From Membranipora membranacea (taxonomy: Eukaryota > Bryozoa > Gymnolaemata > Cheilostomatida > Membraniporidae): a stretch of DNA of 64,000 nucleotides. The translations under genes were made by a program, and so were the position numbers. The notes below the pieces were generated by a model. That model was given only the letters and a program-made list of their open reading frames with translations, was not told the origin of the DNA and made no database searches. The stretch is taken from positions 10,850,001 to 10,914,000 of the forward strand of contig OU612075.1 in the NCBI GenBank assembly GCA_914767715.1, in the 5' to 3' direction. Shown one piece after another: positions 51,778-64,000 of the stretch; the stretch's first letter is position 1; every line of letters starts with the position of its first letter.

Positions 51778-53343
51778 TTAAAGAGATTAACTAGATACAG
51801 ACTGTCAACAGCGCGAGCACTTGTTTATCCACCGATATGTCAACAACTACTCAAAACTAATGACCCAGGAAAAAAGTTTTGTGTGAATGAGATTTTGTGA
51901 TTAGCAAGCTAGAAGTGCTGTTCACAAATTGAAAACCATTTTGACATGAAATACTTCACATACTCAATATTTCCGAGCAATCCCTTTACCAAATCTTCTC
52001 TTGTCAGTTTTAGATGAAGTGATGGGTAGGTTTGATGCATGATAAAAGCCCTCACTTCCTCCACATCCGATAATAATATAATATATATTTTCTACCCCAA
52101 GTTAATTCAAAATTGTGTTTCCCATGAATAAATTTGAGGGCAATCAATTTAATGTATATTTCGACCAGAGCGTATTGATTACAACTTAAACATTCGCCCA
52201 ATCAGATCGCCTCACACTATCCTGTCAGATAGACATTGAATGTGTGGTATTGAAAAAGAAACATTTGTAAATTTTATGTGAGTTATGTTAGTGAGAGTCG
52301 GGTTTGGCCAACCACTTAGCTATGATGTGACAAGACTATGTACCAACTCTAATTCAGCCCTCATGATAAATGTATAAAACAATCAATGTCTTGATTCAAT
52401 TGTTGACTAGTTTTTAGAGATGAAATGGTGACAAATAAACATAGCCTACCTTGATCCTGTCCTTGGAAGTAGAGTCTGATATGCTTCTCGTCACTTAGTT
52501 GATCAAAGTTGGGATATTTCAGCAAAGACTCGACAGGGTGACAAGCTAGATCTACGACAATTAAGTTATGTTACCTGTGATGTAGTCTAAGTGCTCAGAC
52601 TCCAAGGCGCAGGGAGTTAATTGCGCAAGCTATCAATTGATAACTTGCGCAATTAACTCCCTGCGCCTTGGAGTCTGAGCACTTAGACTACCTGTGATGA
52701 TGTTTAAAACTAATAGGCTTTTACAAATATATACAAAGCTAGCAAGATTTGCTCTTGAGTTCCAATAAGCTATGATTTTTATCAGCTCATCAGGAAAGCC
52801 TTCATTGTTCATTCAAGGTTTGTTAATAAGAACAAGTATGGGCTATGAGTTTAGCTAGGCCCATACTGGTCACCAATTTGTAGCACTGTCAAAAGATCCC
52901 ATCTCTGTTGTAAGTCGTAATGTTGCAATGTCAGCATAGACGCATGTGATGAATCGCTATCACCGATGTTTGGAAGATAAAATACAAATTCTTTAGCTGG
53001 TAACCTCTGCCTTACTGCAAATTTGGCATTGAAACTTGTGAACTTGATGTGGAACGAATTTCTGTACATATATGTAAAGAGTTGGGCAATTTCATTATCA
53101 AGTCGAAAAAGATCAACTTTCAAAAATGACTCAAATCAATGAAAACACCTTTGCTTCAATAGCGTAGCGTCAACCACATCGGTAAGTGCCTGAATTCTTG
53201 TAGTCCATATGGTGTATTGGTGTATTAAGTCTTAAGTCTTTGACTGACCATATATTGACTATATAGGAGTCGTCTTAACATCATCAATGTAAACACAATT
53301 CATATCCACATAGCATTCTGCCTATTTATTTTGATAAAGGAGC
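51778..53343. other. 3' flank of copy 4
   Basis: Shared 3' flank with AATAAA at 52127. Homology to 43517-45090 ends at about 53343, where the retrotransposon begins. It contains the MITE at 52583-52690. Confidence 0.6.
52583..52690. mobile_element. MULE-type hairpin MITE with 9-bp target duplication
   Basis: A nearly perfect 108-bp palindrome starting TAGTCTAAGTGCTCAGAC, flanked by CCTGTGATG at 52574-52582 and 52691-52699. Nine-base duplications are a hallmark of Mutator-like elements. Related to 1460-1591. Confidence 0.88.
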
Positions 53344-56300
53344 ATACAGTAAATATAAATCTCAACAATCTCTAGCTCAGGCTAACCAAAGGGCTCAACT
53401 CGCTCTGAATTCAGCTCGTACCGCTATCGATAAACTGGAAGCCATCCAGTTCCCAGTTGAGCATTCATATAATGTCAATCCTGTAATCTTGTATGCAGAG
53501 AATGCTTTAGTCTCATGTCAACAATCATTTCTGTCAATAACTGATTATACATCTGATTTTGAAAATCTGATTTCTAAGTTAGGATCACTGTTACTAGAAA
53601 TTCAGTGCAGAGTGCCCAAGCCAAATAATTTGGCTAACCTAGTGTCTGATATTTTTTGAGACTCCAAGTATTGTCTCTGCGCGAAATGCCAACTCAAATC
53701 AACTATCGCAGCAGCAAGGGCCAACGCGAGGTCCAATAGCTGTTCAATCTAGTCATGCTGGGCTTTCCCATAGTGCTGTGAACGGTGGCGTTATCGGCGC
53801 TGTTGCGGGGTCCTCTGGGGGGCGGGCAGCTGGCAATCTATCACACTTTTCTATAGTATCGGTGTACAATAACCAAACTCGACACAACACACTTCCTCTT
53901 AGCTCCACCCATTTAGGTCATACCAATGTGCATAGTAGTAGTAGTGATGGTCACAGATCCAGTCCGTGTTCACATAGGAAATCTAGATTTAAGGAATCCC
54001 CTCTACCCACATTTAACGGTGACCGCTTGAAATGGGCTGAATTCAAAGCTATATGGTGCAGGTATGGGGCCGAGGAAATAGATAATGATGTAGACCGAGC
54101 TTATGCTTTAAAGCAATGTTTAAAAGATGAGGCGTATAGGATAGTGGAATCAATAACAGCAAATCAACCTGATGCGTATCCTAATATGTGGCATAAACTT
54201 GATCTTGTGTACAGTGATGTTAGTCAGGGTGTTCAACATGCACATTATCAACTAGAAAAGCTAAAACCAGTAAAAGAAGGTGATTATGCAGCGTTAGTCA
54301 AATTAGTGAATGCTATCGAAGTGGTGTATAGCCAGCTTGGTGCATTGGACCAGCTTTCATCCATTACCTTACCAACTGTTGATAACTTAGCTGATTTATT
54401 ACCCATCACTGTAAAGCGAGATTGGTTAAAGGCTTATAGAGTGCTAATGGTAGAAGATAAAATCCATCCTTTCCCTGAGTTCATGCGATTTATTGAAAGT
54501 GAGCGAGACACTGCTTACAGGGAGAGTGCCCGGAAATCTATCAAGTCCAGTAGTAGTAGCGGTAAATCATTCCAGTGTGATTCATCATCATCATTACTAA
54601 AGTGTAGCACTGTATTAGATACAAGTGATAACTCTGATTCTGAATCGTCTCATATCAAGTCTGATACAATGTATACTAGTAATGAATATCAATGTGTGAT
54701 TCATAATGATACGAAGGTTGGTCACGTTACGGCAAACTGTCCTGATTTTGTCAAGCTTGAGAGACGAGTTAAATTTGATGTATTGAAAGGAGCTAGAGTG
54801 TGTTTCCGATGCTTTGGTAATCATTCTCGTCACTCATGTAAAGTAAATGATAAATGCTCTCTATGTGGATTCACGAATCATCATGTACTTTTATGCAAGT
54901 CTGTACAGAATAAAGCAAGTATTGCAAATCAAATCACAACCTCGGATTGTAACGCTGCCGATAGTCGACAAAAGTCTGTTTTCGCCATCAACCATGTAAG
55001 GAGCGCTCGCTGTCCTCAGGAGGCTACACTCTTCTATGACGGCGGATCAAATACAACATACATACTAAATGATGCTGTCAAACGTCTGAAAGCTAGGAAA
55101 ATCAGACCAGTGACTCTTGATGTTACAACTATGGGAGGTAATGTGAAGCAATTTCAGACCAACTTGTACGAGGTAGATCTGCTTACTACAGAAAAGAAGA
55201 CTTACACACTGGAAGCATTTGGAATGGAAACGCTAACGGGACCTGTTAGGCGGTTGGACATGGAAGTGATACAACAACTCTTTCCTCTATTCAACGTGAA
55301 ACTGTTGGAGCGTAGGAATTCTCAAGTGGACATACTGGTGGGTATAAACCATTTAGGAGCCCATCCGAAGAAGGAGGTAGCAAGATGTGGAGAGGACTTA
55401 GGCATATTCGAAGGAAAGTTGGGATTCTGCATACAAGGAACACACCCAGCCCTTTGTGAAGGCACAGTCGTATCTAATCACATCAAAGCAATAGTCAATG
55501 TAGCTGAAACTCGAGTGGATACCAGAAAGAAAGTTGGTGATATAGTACTGAACAAAGTTGTAGCACCATTCATAGAAGGAGAACAACTAGGATTAGAAGT
55601 TTTGCCAAAGTGTGGTGCCTGTAAGTGTGGCAAGTGCCCCACAGTAGGACACACATACTCCTTTCAGGAACAGCAAGAGCTTGATGTGATCAGAAGTAAT
55701 CTGATTTATGATAAGGAAGGTCAAAGATGGGTGACTAAATACCCATGGATCGAGGACCCCTCTACATTACCTGATAACTATGGATCTGCTCTCGCTACAC
55801 TCCGAAACACAGAGAAAAGGCTAAAAAAGGATCCTGAGTGGGCTAAAATCTATGATTCTCAGATTCAAGATATGATAGACAGGAATGTGGCAAGAAAACT
55901 CAGCAAGAAGGAAATGGAAGAATGGACAGGACCGCTTTTCTACATATCTCACTTGGCGGTTGAAAATCCCAAGTCAAAGAGTACCCCAGTGCGCATTGTC
56001 TTCAATTCTTCCCAAAAGTTCAAAGGTTTCTCTCTAAATGGTATGCTGGCTAAAGGACCAGATGCCTATCTCAACAACATTCTTGGCATTCTTCTGCGGT
56101 GGAGGGAAAACTATGTAGGAATAGCTGCGGACATACGCAAAATGTACAATTCAATATTTGTGGAAGAAATTGAACAACACTGTCACAGGTTCCTGTGGCG
56201 CAATATGGATGACCGAGAACCGGATGTGTACGTCATTATGAGGGTCAACATGGGGGACAAGCCGGCAGGAGCTATCAGTGCGGAGGCTCTATACAAAACT

Positions 56301-59300
56301 GCTTCAATGTTCAGGGAGACTAATCCAGATGTTGCTCAGTTGCTATTAGGATCTACATACGTTGATGATATAGTTGATTCTGTAGAGGATAAGTCAACGG
56401 CAGTAAAGCTGGCTTCCGACACAGATACAATTCTAGGTAAGGCAGGATTCAAAACCAAAGGTTGGCTACTCAGTGGTGAATCAGAGGTATTGACAGATCT
56501 CCGTACGGTATCGAACCAAGCACCAAACCCATCAACAACCAAAGTATTAGGAGTGGAATGGGTTTCAGCAAGTGATGAGATCACTTATTCTATGGATCAA
56601 CAAACTCAGCTCTTCACTGAAGTTATGGTAACTGACAGGTTGACAAGAAGAAGGGCACTGGAGCGTGTGATGAAGATTTACGACCCACTAGGAATACTCT
56701 CCCCCTTTACACTAAGGGCCAAGATATATCTACGAGAAACATGGTCCGAGAAGCTAGGATGGGACGAAGTTATGAGTACAGATCTTCAAATGAAATGGAA
56801 GCTATTCTTTGATCAGATGGAGAACGTTTCATCACTGCGTTACAACCGATGTCTGAAACCCATCGATGCAAGCTCAAACGATCCGAAGCTGATCATATTT
56901 TCGGATGGGAGTGATGTTGCATACGGAGCTGTGGCTTATGTTAGGTGGCAACTGGAGAATGGAAAGTTTTGGAGCACGCTTGTGATGGCAAAGAGTCGAA
57001 TAGCCCCCATGAAGAAGATCTCAACTCCTCAAATGGAGCTAAATGGAGCTGTTGTATCAAAGAGGATTCGCCAGGTCATAGAAAAGGAAATGAGAGTGAG
57101 GTTCGAGGAAGTGATTCACCTGGTAGATTCTGTAACGGTTCTAGGTATGCTGCATAAAATCTCGACTCAGTTTAAAATATATGAAGGAGTTCGATTGGGT
57201 GAGATTCAGGCTGCAACAAATGGCAACATGGACAGTTGGTACTGGATAGAGGGAAAGTCTAACATCGCAGACTACTTAACCAGACCTAAAGATCTCCATG
57301 AGATAAATCAAGATAGCCGATGGTGGAAAGGCCCTGAGTTTCTTGAGACACCAATGGACTCTTGGGCAATAAAGTCTAAGGTTGAAAACCCAGAGTCATT
57401 GCCAGGAGAGAAGGCCTCCACACATGCTGCTGAAACTAAAATCAACCAAAATTCGGATCTGGTCGATTATTCCTCATTTAGTTCCCCAAAGAAGCTACTG
57501 TGGACAGTAGCCCGCGTATTGGATATCTGTCGTAGGAGATTTAAGGGAGGTTGTAAGATGGAGAATATAGATCCACAAGTCTTCCAAGATGCAAAGATAT
57601 TGCTACTGAGAGATGTCCAACGAAACTTAGGAGAAATGAAACAGTACAAACAACTAAAACCAGTCCGTAATGACAAGGATTTGTGGGTCTTAGGAGGCCG
57701 GCTATCATCCTTCAATCCGCTAGCTCAAAATCCTACAGATGGGGCCCAAGTGCTTTTGCCTACCAATCACCCGTACACACGTATGCTCATGAGACAAGCT
57801 CACGTACTAAGCGGACATGGTGGTCATGATTCAACTCTAGCTCGATTCAGATGGCTCTTCTGGACACCTCAAGGATCGAAGATAGCCTCCGCGGTAAAGA
57901 GAGAGTGCCAAATGTGTAAGAAGAGGGATGTAAAGCTGATTCAGCAGCATATGGGAAATCTCCCCACCGAAAGACTCTCTCCTTCGCCCCCCTTCAACAG
58001 AGTGATGCTGGATATATTTGGACCATACTTAGTGCGTGGAGAGGTCCAAAAGAGAATATCACAGAAGGCCTATGGTGTGATTTTCACAGATCTGTATTCT
58101 CGGGCTGACCATATCGAGCCTGTGTACGGATATGATACTGCTTCCTTCATGTTGGCACTCCTACGGTTCACTAGTATTAGAGGTTGGCCGGCTAAGATAT
58201 ACTCGGATCCTGGAAGTCAATTGGTAGCTGCAGAACGGGAGCTCAGTCAAGCATGGAGTTCTATGGATAAGGCGGAGATTCACCGGACATCTACAGAAAA
58301 CGGAACGACCTGGACACTCAGTCCTGCAGACAGTCCATGGAGGCAGGGGACAGTTGAGGCGCTGATAAAGTCAACGAAACGATGCTTTTCTTTTTCTATG
58401 TGCAATCATCGTCTTTCTCCATCTGAGTTCAATACAGTGTGTTACCAAGTGTCTAACACGTTGAACGAAAGACCAATAGGTAGGTGTGGTGGACATGATT
58501 CAGATATAAGTGTGTTAACACCAAATCTCTTGCTACTGGGTAGGACAGGTACTAGCAATCCAGGTAATTTATATGAAACTAATAGTTACAGATCTAGTTT
58601 AGTTAGTTCAGTCTATAATGTATTCTGGAAGCGATGGTGTGAGTTGTATGCACCAACAATCATCAGACAGTATAAGTGGTTTGAATCGTCGCCAAATTTA
58701 AGACCCGATGATATAGTTGTTGTATGTGATCAAAACGCATTGAAATCAAATCATTATTTGGCTAGAGTAAAGGAGGTTTTCCCAAGCTGTGATGGAAAAG
58801 TGAGGAAAGTGTCTTTGGCTTACAAAAACTTCCAAGTTGGGGAAAAAGTACACCAATACTATGGGGCTAAGGATACAATCATATATCGAAGTGTCCAAAA
58901 ATTGGCTTTGCTGGCGCCCGCCCCCGAGTGGTCAATGCGGTAGCGCTGCACTGTCGAGAGATCACAGTTGGCTTGGTAGAGTTAGCTTAATTAGATTACC
59001 GCCTGTGATAACGCGAAATGAAGCGTGCGATTTTGTACACATCCCCACAGACACTTTTTATGCACTATACTTTGAATTTCTGGTTCAGTATCATTTTGAT
59101 AGATTATTGACTGAGTTGCATCAAATTTATTCGAAGTAATTCAGCCAACGTCTACCCCTCCGATGTATTCGGATAATTACTTGGCTATCAAATCCTGTTA
59201 CAAGTTGTGACTAATGTAACTCAAAGCTTTTGTGCTTTTACTGAGCAAGTATAATTACAACTGGTCAAGCAGTGTATGTTCAACCATCAGAGAGCTGTGA

Positions 59301-59950
59301 GGTGTTTTATTTTGTCTCACCATTTTACAATCTACCTATTCATAATGGAATATATCTATCTGATTACGAGATGAGACTATTATGCTATACACACTCAATG
59401 TTATTGTAAGTAAAGATCATCATTGATTAATATATTTCAGCATTCAATTAGATTCCTTTGTTTTGACTGACTTATGAACTGTTTGATTGTCAAAATAATT
59501 ATCCTCTTTATTGTAATTTGCAATGTGTAATGAAGACTAGGAAAATGGATCAGCACCTATCTTATCAGGTTTATTTTTATAGAGAGCACAACCATCACTC
59601 GCTCATCACACCGCACAGCTAACATACACCCAAATCTGCAGGGTTAGAGTCTCATAAGGTCATAATTTGTAAGATCATATTAACCGTTTTTGATTATATT
59701 ATAATTATTGTTTTATGCCAAACCTGCTCTGTTTATGTAATATCGTATAATTTTGAACGTTTATAGAATCTTATCATAACAATTGTCATTTTTATACAGG
59801 TTACGATATCAATACAATCAGTTAACTTTTACGACAAGACCTATCCTGCAACAATCACTCTGCACAGGCACAAACCATTGAGGCACAAATTTGTACCTAC
59901 AATATAAATATAACTAGCACTATATCTATGATGAACTCGGGACCCAATCA
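53344..59950 (+). mobile_element. BEL/Pao LTR retrotransposon, 5'-truncated
   Basis: The array flank breaks inside gag-like coding sequence at about 53344, with no 5' LTR or primer-binding site. Coding sequence runs to 58943. The type-B flank resumes by about 60060, so a 3' LTR, if present, lies within about 59140-59950, but there is no second LTR to define it. Confidence 0.8.
53348..58943 (+). CDS. BEL/Pao Gag-Pol polyprotein (N-terminal part frameshifted)
   Basis: The long frame is open from about 53641 to the stop ending 58943. GTG 53778 is only a convention; no ATG-led start is evident. Domains in order (numbered from 53778): Pao-type gag (residues about 70-250), CCHC-like knuckles (CFRCFGNHSRHSC), aspartic protease with DGGSNT (about 427), reverse transcriptase with YVDD (about 862), RNase H (FSDGS, then TPQMEL), H2C2 integrase zinc site (HVLSGHGGH...CQMC), integrase core with acidic residues in LDIFGPY, SDPGSQ and QGTVEALIK, and a C-terminal DUF5641-like tail. 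Upstream, a 103-codon gag N-terminal frame (about 53348-53659) ends in TGA after a six-T run, one base out of register. Pol looks intact, but the copy lacks 5' control sequences. Confidence 0.9.
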
Positions 59951-61127
59951 ATAATAAATACTTCGGCCACTGAAACACTTATATTTGATATTTCAAAATC
60001 TTGCATTGTGTGGGCTGCCTTACTTGACAAAAGGCAGTACGGTGGTCAATTTGCTGCAAAGATGGCGTATGCCCAAAGACTATCCTAGATATCAGAAACA
60101 GTGTCAACCTGGACATTTTGAAATGTCTCTGGTGCAAAAAACTAACTGACTGAAATACTTTATTATGGTCTACGCTAGCATAACAATTCAAATACAGGCT
60201 GCTCATAACAATAATAATGCCTTTCAACATTACACAAATGTTAGGGCGGGGGGGGGGGGCAAAAGTCTGGGGGGCTCAGACTATTGAGCATGCTGCTATC
60301 CTACCAATACTATCTAACAAGTTTACATAAAATATTATTTGTTTTGCCCTTTGTCCATACATTCTTATGCAATAGCACCTCAATATGCTGAATGGGAGAT
60401 CATTCAGCATATTGACTAAGCTCTAAAAGTTTGTTTAGTTTTCAGTTTCAATGGTTCAAATAAAAAAGAGTCAATAACTTTAAGTAAATAAAAAGATTCA
60501 ATTCCAATTATGTTTTGGTAATCGTTGTTGATCAATGCTCCCGCAAAAACAGACTGTACTGTGAACCTGTGCATTTAATATTGTTAGGGTGTCATGAAAA
60601 AGTGTACAGAGAAAAGGGATGTCTTTGAGGAATTAATTTTGTAATTTTTGATCTGAATTATTGCTACAAATAAAATCTTTGAAAAGATTTCTGAGGTGCA
60701 AAGCATACCACAAAATTACTTTAGTTCCTAACAAGCTTATGTTCTGAGCATATTTATTAACACAAAAGGGGGAGGAGGTTATAATTCACCACTTGATATT
60801 CACGCTAGTGATTTAGCACAACATTGGACCAGTTTAGTTCGGCAGCCAGTTGACAATCAAAGTCTTTCCGCAGCAAAGAGGTGAGTGGCGTAGCCTATGA
60901 TCTTTGTTAGAAGGCGCCTACCTGACTCATATACCACCACAACATGACTTGTACTGCAGAAAGTGGGATAAGATCCAAGCTACCATATAAAATGATCATG
61001 AAGATGATATGTACGTAAAAGTCCTCACCAAAGGAATTGTCGAGGCTGACCGTATACCATACAATATTATTCATTCTCAGTCTGTTTTATGACCTGTTGA
61101 CATTTGACAACTTTCAGAACTCCACAA
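58944..61127. other. Retroelement tail and type-B 5' flank of copy 5
   Basis: 58944-59950 is AT-rich with no recognised gene. 60060-61127 matches 46500-47682. A G-run (GGGGGGGGGG) interrupts it at 60244-60259. The promoter of copy 5 must lie here, but I cannot define it. Confidence 0.5.
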
Positions 61128-63520
61128 ATGGCTACAGTAGAAGGGGTCACAGAACCGGCGGTGATGGAGAGTATTAGGTTAACAGTTACCAGAGATACAG
61201 CCTGTGGATTCTGTAGTGTGACATTATATGAGATACAGGAACCAAGAGCTCTACCCTGTGGTCACACTCAATGTACTGAGTGTATCCATGTCAACTATCA
61301 GAACAAGGAGATAGAGTGCAAAGTCTGCAGGTATAGCTATTAGAGTCATAACCTCCAAAATAAGTTTTGTGTTGGAATAGTTTGGTGGTGCCAAGGTGCT
61401 TGTTTTTTATTTGATATTGTCATCGCTAGGCATAACAATATCCTTCACTTAGAGCAGGTTTTGTTGCAGATGCATTGCACAGAGGAAGTCCAGCAAATGA
61501 TCCTCACCCAACAGCATCTAACGTCCAAGGGAATTATATATTTATAGGGAAACCTTCATAGATGTAAACATCAGAGCACTACCCACAATTCCTGAGCACC
61601 TTGTACAGCAAGCGCTGGCTGATACAGAGTTAGGATTACCGTCAGCAGGAAGAGAATGTAATCGATGTGAGGATGGGAAAGTGAAGGCTGTGGTCTGCTG
61701 TGCTGACTGTAAGAAAAGGTTCTGTCACCAACATGCTGAGGTAGGAACTCATAACCCTCAACTCAGTATAGAAATATGTAGATTTTTTGGTGGAACTCAT
61801 AAAAACAACTACGATACCTGACAACTGTTACCTAGCTGGGTCGCCAAATGGATAAATCATCTAAACAAATCTTCTTCTGAATACGAATTTTCAATCTGTA
61901 CATCATTATGAGCTAAAAAGTATTACATACCTGAACAAAGTAATTTTATAATTCTCGATGACTTAGATAGTATACTGTACTATTTATACAGGACCACCTG
62001 TTCCATTGTGGCGATCATGCACTTCTGCCGATAGAAGACAACCTGACACCAGAAAGATACGAGGTAGAAAGATGTAAGACTCACAAGAAGCATGTGCTTG
62101 ATGAGATTTGTAAGAACTGTATGAAGCAGTTCTGTAGGAGGTGTGATTCCAGGGTAGCATGTTCAGCCTTAAATCAGAGCAGTGATCGGGCTGCAGCCCT
62201 TAATCAAGGTAGGTGTAGAATGAGTCCATGAGTTGATTGCAGAGTAAAAGGAAGAGACAACGGAAAACAGTATTGGTAAATTTGAAAATAACTACATGTG
62301 AGAAACCATCACTTTGATTACAGGGACCAGGTTAAATTCACTGGCCATTTTTGGTCAGGCTAATGTTTGATTTAATGAAGAGCCACTATCCGAGCAAAAG
62401 TTTCAGATTTTTTTTATTATGTATCAGTCTAATAGGATAACCAAATAGGAAAATAGTAGAGATATTTAATCTTGGAGTACAAGGTTCAATGCCAGATCCT
62501 TATCACCAAAATTTAAAATATGGAGATAGGGTTCGTTTGAACACCCAAAATGCAATGAAAATATCCGGGGAATAAACCTCTGGAAATAATAACTGTCCTT
62601 TCTGTTGTTCTTGTAATTTAAGGCATGTGCCATGAGGTTGTTCCACTCAAAGATGTGACCAAAGAAATGAGGGAGAAACTACGACAGCTGTCTCAGAATA
62701 TTATAGACAAAATAAAAAGATGTAGAGACATTGAAAAGTCAGGCTGGAGGCGTCTAGCTGAACTGGAAACTCATATAGATAACATTTATAATCAGATAGA
62801 TGAAAGGGCTGAAAATCTGGTGAGTTGTTTTTTGATGCAAAGAAGTATATTGGAATTCGTCTTTGCATGATACAAGAGCAAGCAACTCTCTCATATTATA
62901 AGAGATGCTTTTTTAAGACTAGGTTTATTAATCATTGTATGTAGCTCATGCGTTTGGTCATCAGAGCAACAATGGTGTTTATCCTAGATAAATATGATCC
63001 AAGAGGGTGTTGTCAATATGACTTGAAAATTGAACAACCCTGAGTTTAGTAGATCATTTTCGATCCAATTTGCCGGCATTCCAGTTGTTCGTACTCTTCA
63101 GGTGAGCTGCCAAGCTTTTGCCAGCAACCCAAAATCCGATGAAGGCAAATTGGATCATTTTGATCTAGAGTATATTGGTAAAATTACACTACATTGTCTA
63201 TTGATTTCTTTATACATATTTTGGTTTCTATCACCGACTACAGATTCAGCAAATCAAAAGAGAAGCTGAGGACCTGAAAATAGAATTTAAAGACCATCTT
63301 AACAAGTCGACAGAAATGGTAGGCGAGTTTTCTGAGGAAATGCTGCTGAACACCACAGTTCTGGATGACCTCTATATCTATGGAACTCATTTAGCAGACA
63401 GAAGAGCAGACGAGCAGCTACTGGAAGAGTTTGATGAGGTATCTTCAAACCTAACACAAGCAAATGACAACATGGAGTATGAGACAAAGGTGGCCCTCAA
63501 AACACCCTATCTGCATACAG
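61128..63520 (+). CDS. TRIM-like RING/B-box/coiled-coil protein, copy 5 (3' cut by window)
   Basis: Exons 61128-61330, 61548-61740, 61992-62208, 62623-62819 and 63244-63520 are intact and in phase; the propeller exons lie beyond the right edge. Start ATG 61128 gives MATVEGVTEPAV, like copy 4. RING CGFC, CGHTQC and CKVC; B-box 1 CNRC...CHQH; B-box 2 CKTH...CRRC. The exon 3 donor is GTAGGT, closer to consensus than GTTGGT in copies 2 and 4. Introns 2-4 are nearly identical to copy 2, while the 5' flank and exon 1 match copy 4, so this gene is a mosaic. Predicted E3 ligase; propeller unseen. Confidence 0.85.
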
Positions 63521-63749
63521 GTAATAAGTCTGCATACAGGTATATTATATATTATTATAATGGAGTTGACTAATATATATATATATATGTATATACTCAT
63601 ATCTGCACATGCGGGGAAATGACCACAATGACCAAGGGGTAAATAACCGTAACGAAGGAGATATTAGATGGCATAAAGCGATAGAGCTGGATTAATGGAT
63701 TAAACTGATATTATGTTCCTTCCTGTTTCAGTGTTTTGGTCTAAATCCT

Positions 63750-63980
63750 TAAGGAGAAGGAGGTAGCTCAGTTGGTGAGAGCGCCGTGTTCAACACGCAA
63801 GTGTTGAAGGTCGTTGGTTCGAATCCGACTGCAGTCTATCATCTACTGGGGTTAGGTTGGCCCCCAGGTGTGCTCCAACCTGCCTGCAGACTGAGAACAA
63901 AAATGGCGCAGACATTGCAGCCTTGCCATTAAGGCAAAAAAATATTTCGCCGCCCATGCTTCGGGATGTGGCGTGTGATA
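63750..63980 (+). repeat. tRNA-headed SINE in intron 5 of copy 5
   Basis: A-box TAGCTCAGTTGG, B-box GGTTCGAATCC, same body and position as in copies 1, 2 and 4. Confidence 0.75.
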
Positions 63981-64000
63981 TGTCATCCGAATTCAATCAA

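Noticed and set aside
58837-59139. Second retroelement gene overlapping the end of pol
   Set aside because: A chance alternative frame of the pol C-terminus; no envelope-like features such as a signal peptide or membrane segment.

Overview
This is AT-rich animal DNA. Short coding exons with GT-AG introns, tandem paralogous genes, BEL/Pao and LINE reverse transcriptases, a tRNA-headed SINE and MITEs all point to an invertebrate metazoan genome. The RING/B-box/propeller family and MADF-BESS gene would fit a sponge, cnidarian or other marine invertebrate, but I cannot name the species.

The backbone is a plus-strand tandem array of seven-exon TRIM-like genes. Their order is RING, B-box 1, B-box 2, coiled coil, coiled coil, NHL-like beta-propeller, last propeller strand. 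Copy 1 (1-4007, cut by the left edge) has a frameshift and has lost its stop. Copy 2 (7666-14970) and copy 4 (47683-51777) are intact by splice phase. Copy 3 (about 42521-43516) has lost exons 1-5 and has a nonsense codon. Copy 5 (61128-63520, cut by the right edge) is intact as far as seen. A last-exon relic lies at 45096-45178. The flanks are duplicated too, so paralogous empty sites inside the window date and delimit several insertions.

The main discovery candidate is at 16792-41016. About 24.2 kb of unrelated DNA sits in the 3' flank of copy 2, bounded by a perfect 30-bp terminal inverted repeat and GC-rich subterminal repeats. The uninterrupted paralogous site is at 6059-6066. I read it as a giant DNA transposon with two convergent spliced genes. 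One is a plus-strand MADF-BESS DNA-binding protein (17335-25434). The other is a minus-strand gene (38241 to about 30074, 14 exons in perfect phase, 1,003+ residues) with a transposase-like N-terminal part followed by BRCT-like and HMG-box domains. A third minus-strand block (28811-26830) may be its continuation or another gene.

The giant element is itself invaded. A 5.3-kb element (17907-23224, 7-bp target duplication) splits the MADF exon and carries its own spliced minus-strand exons. LINE reverse-transcriptase relics lie in introns of the BRCT/HMG gene, and a large foldback lies near the right end. In the array, a 3.3-kb inverted-repeat element occupies intron 1 of copy 2. MULE-type hairpin MITEs, a TA-inserted foldback, a SINE in intron 5 of each full copy, and a 5'-truncated BEL/Pao retrotransposon (53344 to about 59950) complete the picture.
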